A DNA stretch of 6,037 nt from JAPHTQ01 sp051747405. Its GTDB lineage: Bacteria > Pseudomonadota > Gammaproteobacteria > Thiohalomonadales > Thiohalomonadaceae. Below the pieces are notes generated by a model, which saw only the letters and a program-made list of their open reading frames with translations, was not told the DNA's origin and did not search any database. Of this stretch, positions 4,472 to 6,037 are shown in pieces (position 1 is the stretch's first letter; every line of letters begins with the position of its first letter). The position numbers and the translations under genes were made by a program. Location: the NCBI GenBank assembly GCA_051747405.1, contig JBNJGC010000154.1, positions 1 through 6,037 on the forward strand, written 5' to 3'.

Positions 4472-6037
4472 AATCCATACCCGCGCATTGCGGAACATGC
4501 GCATCCACGGCCCATCCTCGCCCCACTCATCCGGGTGCCAGGAGTGTTGAACCGCACGGAAGACCCGCTCGGGGTGGGGCATCATAATGGTGAAGCGACC
4601 GTCGTTGCTGGTCAGGCCAGTGATACCCAAGGGCGAGCCGTTGGGGTTGGCCGGGTAGATCTCGGTGGGGTCGCCGTAGTTGTCGACGTAGCGCAGCGCC
4701 ACCTGCTGCTTGCGCAGCGCCTCTTCCGGAGTGTGGCCCTCGCGGAACTCGGCACGGCCCTCGCCGTGAGCCACGGCGATGGGCATGCGCGAGCCGGCCA
4801 TGCCCTGCAGGAACAGTGAGGGCGACTTCATCACCTCCACCATAGAAACCCGCGCCTCGAACTGCTCGGAGAGGTTACGCACGAAGTGGGGCCAGGTGTC
4901 GGTACCGGGAATCAGCGCGTGCAGGTTGGACATCATCTGGCAGCCATTGCAGACGCCGAGACCGAAGCTGTCCTCGCGCTGGAAGAAGGCCTCGAACTCG
5001 TCGCGGGCGCGGGGGTTAAACAGGATCGACTTGGCCCAACCCTCGCCGGCGCCGAGGACGTCGCCGTAGGAGAAGCCGCCGCAGGCGACCAGGCCGTTGA
5101 AATCCTTGAGGGAGACGCGGCCGCTGATGATGTCGCTCATGTGCACGTCCACCGCGTCGAAACCGGCGCGGTCGAAGGCGGCGGCCATCTCGATCTGGCC
5201 GTTGACCCCCTGCTCGCGCAGCACCGCCATGCGCGGTGCGGCGCCCTTGCCGATGAACGGCGCGGCGACATCCTCGTCGATATCGAAGCTGAGCTCGGCA
5301 TGCAGCCCCGGGTCGTTAGCGTCGAGGAGTCGGTCGTACTCCTCCCGGGCGCACTCGGCGTTGTCGCGCAGCGACTGCATGCGGAAGGTGGTCTCGGACC
5401 AGGCGCGCTGCAGCTCGATACGCGGTTCGTCCAACAGGGTCTCACCCCGGCGCTGGATCACGATACGGTCGTCGTCGTTCAGCTCACCGATAACGAAACC
5501 GGCGGTGCCGAGCTCCGCTTCGCGCAGGGCGGAGAGCACCTCCTCGGTATCCTGATGGTTGACCTGGATCACCGCCCCCAGCTCCTCACTGAACAGCGCG
5601 GCGACCGGGTCGTCGCCCAACTCGTCGAGGTTGAGGGTGACGCCGGTATGACCGGCGAAGGCCATCTCCGCCACGGTGGTGAAGAGGCCGCCGTCGGAGC
5701 GGTCGTGGTAGGCGATCAACTTACCTTCCTGGTTGAGCTCCTGAATGACATTAAAGAACTGCTTGAAGGCGTTGGCATCGTCCAGGTCCGGTGCGTGGTG
5801 GCCCACCTGCTTGTAGACCTGCGCCAGGCAGGAACCGCCGAGGCGGTTACGCCCCTTGCCCAGGTCGATAAGAATGAGGTCGGTATCGCCCCGGTCGCTG
5901 CGCAGCTCCGGGGTGAGGGTCTTGCGCACGTCGGTCACCGGGGCGAAGGCGGTGACTACCAGTGAGAGCGGCGCGGTGACCGACTTCTCCTCACCCTCCT
6001 CCTGCCACACGGTCTTCATCGACATGGAGTCCTTGCC
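4466..6037 (-). CDS. purL: Phosphoribosylformylglycinamidine synthase, C-terminal part (5' truncated by window)
   Basis: The frame is open from the right edge to a TGA at 4468-4466, immediately followed by an in-frame TAA (4465-4463), and gives 523 residues. PurL converts FGAR, glutamine and ATP to FGAM in de novo purine synthesis in the cytoplasm. The full gammaproteobacterial enzyme is about 1,300 residues, so roughly 40 percent is visible. The window opens at GKDSMSMKT in the second synthetase half and continues through YHDRSDGGL to the class I glutamine amidotransferase domain. That domain starts near VAVLREQGVNG-like sequence (here MAVLREQGVNGQIEM) and contains GGFSYGDVLGAGEGWAKS, the nucleophile Cys in GVCNGCQMM (Cys codon at 4951-4949), and the His and Glu of MPHPERVFR. 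The normal C-terminus MRMFRNARVWIG is present. Nothing suggests inactivation. The promoter and start lie outside the window. Confidence 0.98.
   Translation of the reverse strand, partial: GKDSMSMKTVWQEEGEEKSVTAPLSLVVTAFAPVTDVRKTLTPELRSDRGDTDLILIDLGKGRNRLGGSCLAQVYKQVGHHAPDLDDANAFKQFFNVIQELNQEGKLIAYHDRSDGGLFTTVAEMAFAGHTGVTLNLDELGDDPVAALFSEELGAVIQVNHQDTEEVLSALREAELGTAGFVIGELNDDDRIVIQRRGETLLDEPRIELQRAWSETTFRMQSLRDNAECAREEYDRLLDANDPGLHAELSFDIDEDVAAPFIGKGAAPRMAVLREQGVNGQIEMAAAFDRAGFDAVDVHMSDIISGRVSLKDFNGLVACGGFSYGDVLGAGEGWAKSILFNPRARDEFEAFFQREDSFGLGVCNGCQMMSNLHALIPGTDTWPHFVRNLSEQFEARVSMVEVMKSPSLFLQGMAGSRMPIAVAHGEGRAEFREGHTPEEALRKQQVALRYVDNYGDPTEIYPANPNGSPLGITGLTSNDGRFTIMMPHPERVFRAVQHSWHPDEWGEDGPWMRMFRNARVWIG

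Noticed and set aside
4886..5965. Long plus-strand open frame (359 codons) opposite purL
   Set aside because: It is fully antisense to well-conserved purL motifs, is rich in Val/Ala/Gly/Glu as expected of a high-GC shadow frame, and shows no recognisable domain.

Overview
The window looks like chromosomal DNA from a high-GC gammaproteobacterium. The best evidence is the C-terminal part of a large, glutaminase-fused PurL, whose signature motifs match the enterobacterial type closely. A Bax-type glucosaminidase, a NodB-type deacetylase and an EAL-domain protein, all GC-rich, fit that assignment. I cannot name the genus. There are no rRNA or tRNA genes, CRISPR arrays, insertion sequences or phage genes, and no gene-free stretch longer than 300 bases.

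Layout from left to right: (1) the 3' end of a c-di-GMP phosphodiesterase (EAL domain, + strand, cut by the window edge); (2) a secreted polysaccharide deacetylase (+), perhaps with its own promoter abutting its start codon; (3) a membrane-anchored Bax-family glucosaminidase (-), whose 3' end overlaps the deacetylase 3' end by 35 bp; (4) an inositol-monophosphatase-family enzyme (-), which overlaps the glucosaminidase start by 4 bp (ATGA), so the two form a coupled pair; (5) a two-gene cassette (+) with visibly lower GC, made of an unrecognised 89-residue protein and an AbiEii-type nucleotidyltransferase toxin; (6) the C-terminal about 520 residues of purL (-), cut by the right edge.

Genes 1 to 3 share an envelope and biofilm theme (c-di-GMP turnover, deacetylation of a polysaccharide, cleavage of GlcNAc-containing glycan), but co-regulation is an inference. 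Read on the minus strand, purL, the phosphatase and the glucosaminidase all point the same way, and the AbiEii cassette sits between purL and the phosphatase in the opposite orientation. The simplest reading is that a mobile toxin-antitoxin or phage-defence module was inserted into an otherwise ordinary chromosomal neighbourhood.

The most interesting item is this cassette. The toxin keeps the AbiEii nucleotidyltransferase motifs, but its partner is an 89-residue protein much shorter than, and not recognisably similar to, the usual AbiEi winged-helix antitoxin. It could be a non-canonical AbiEii system.
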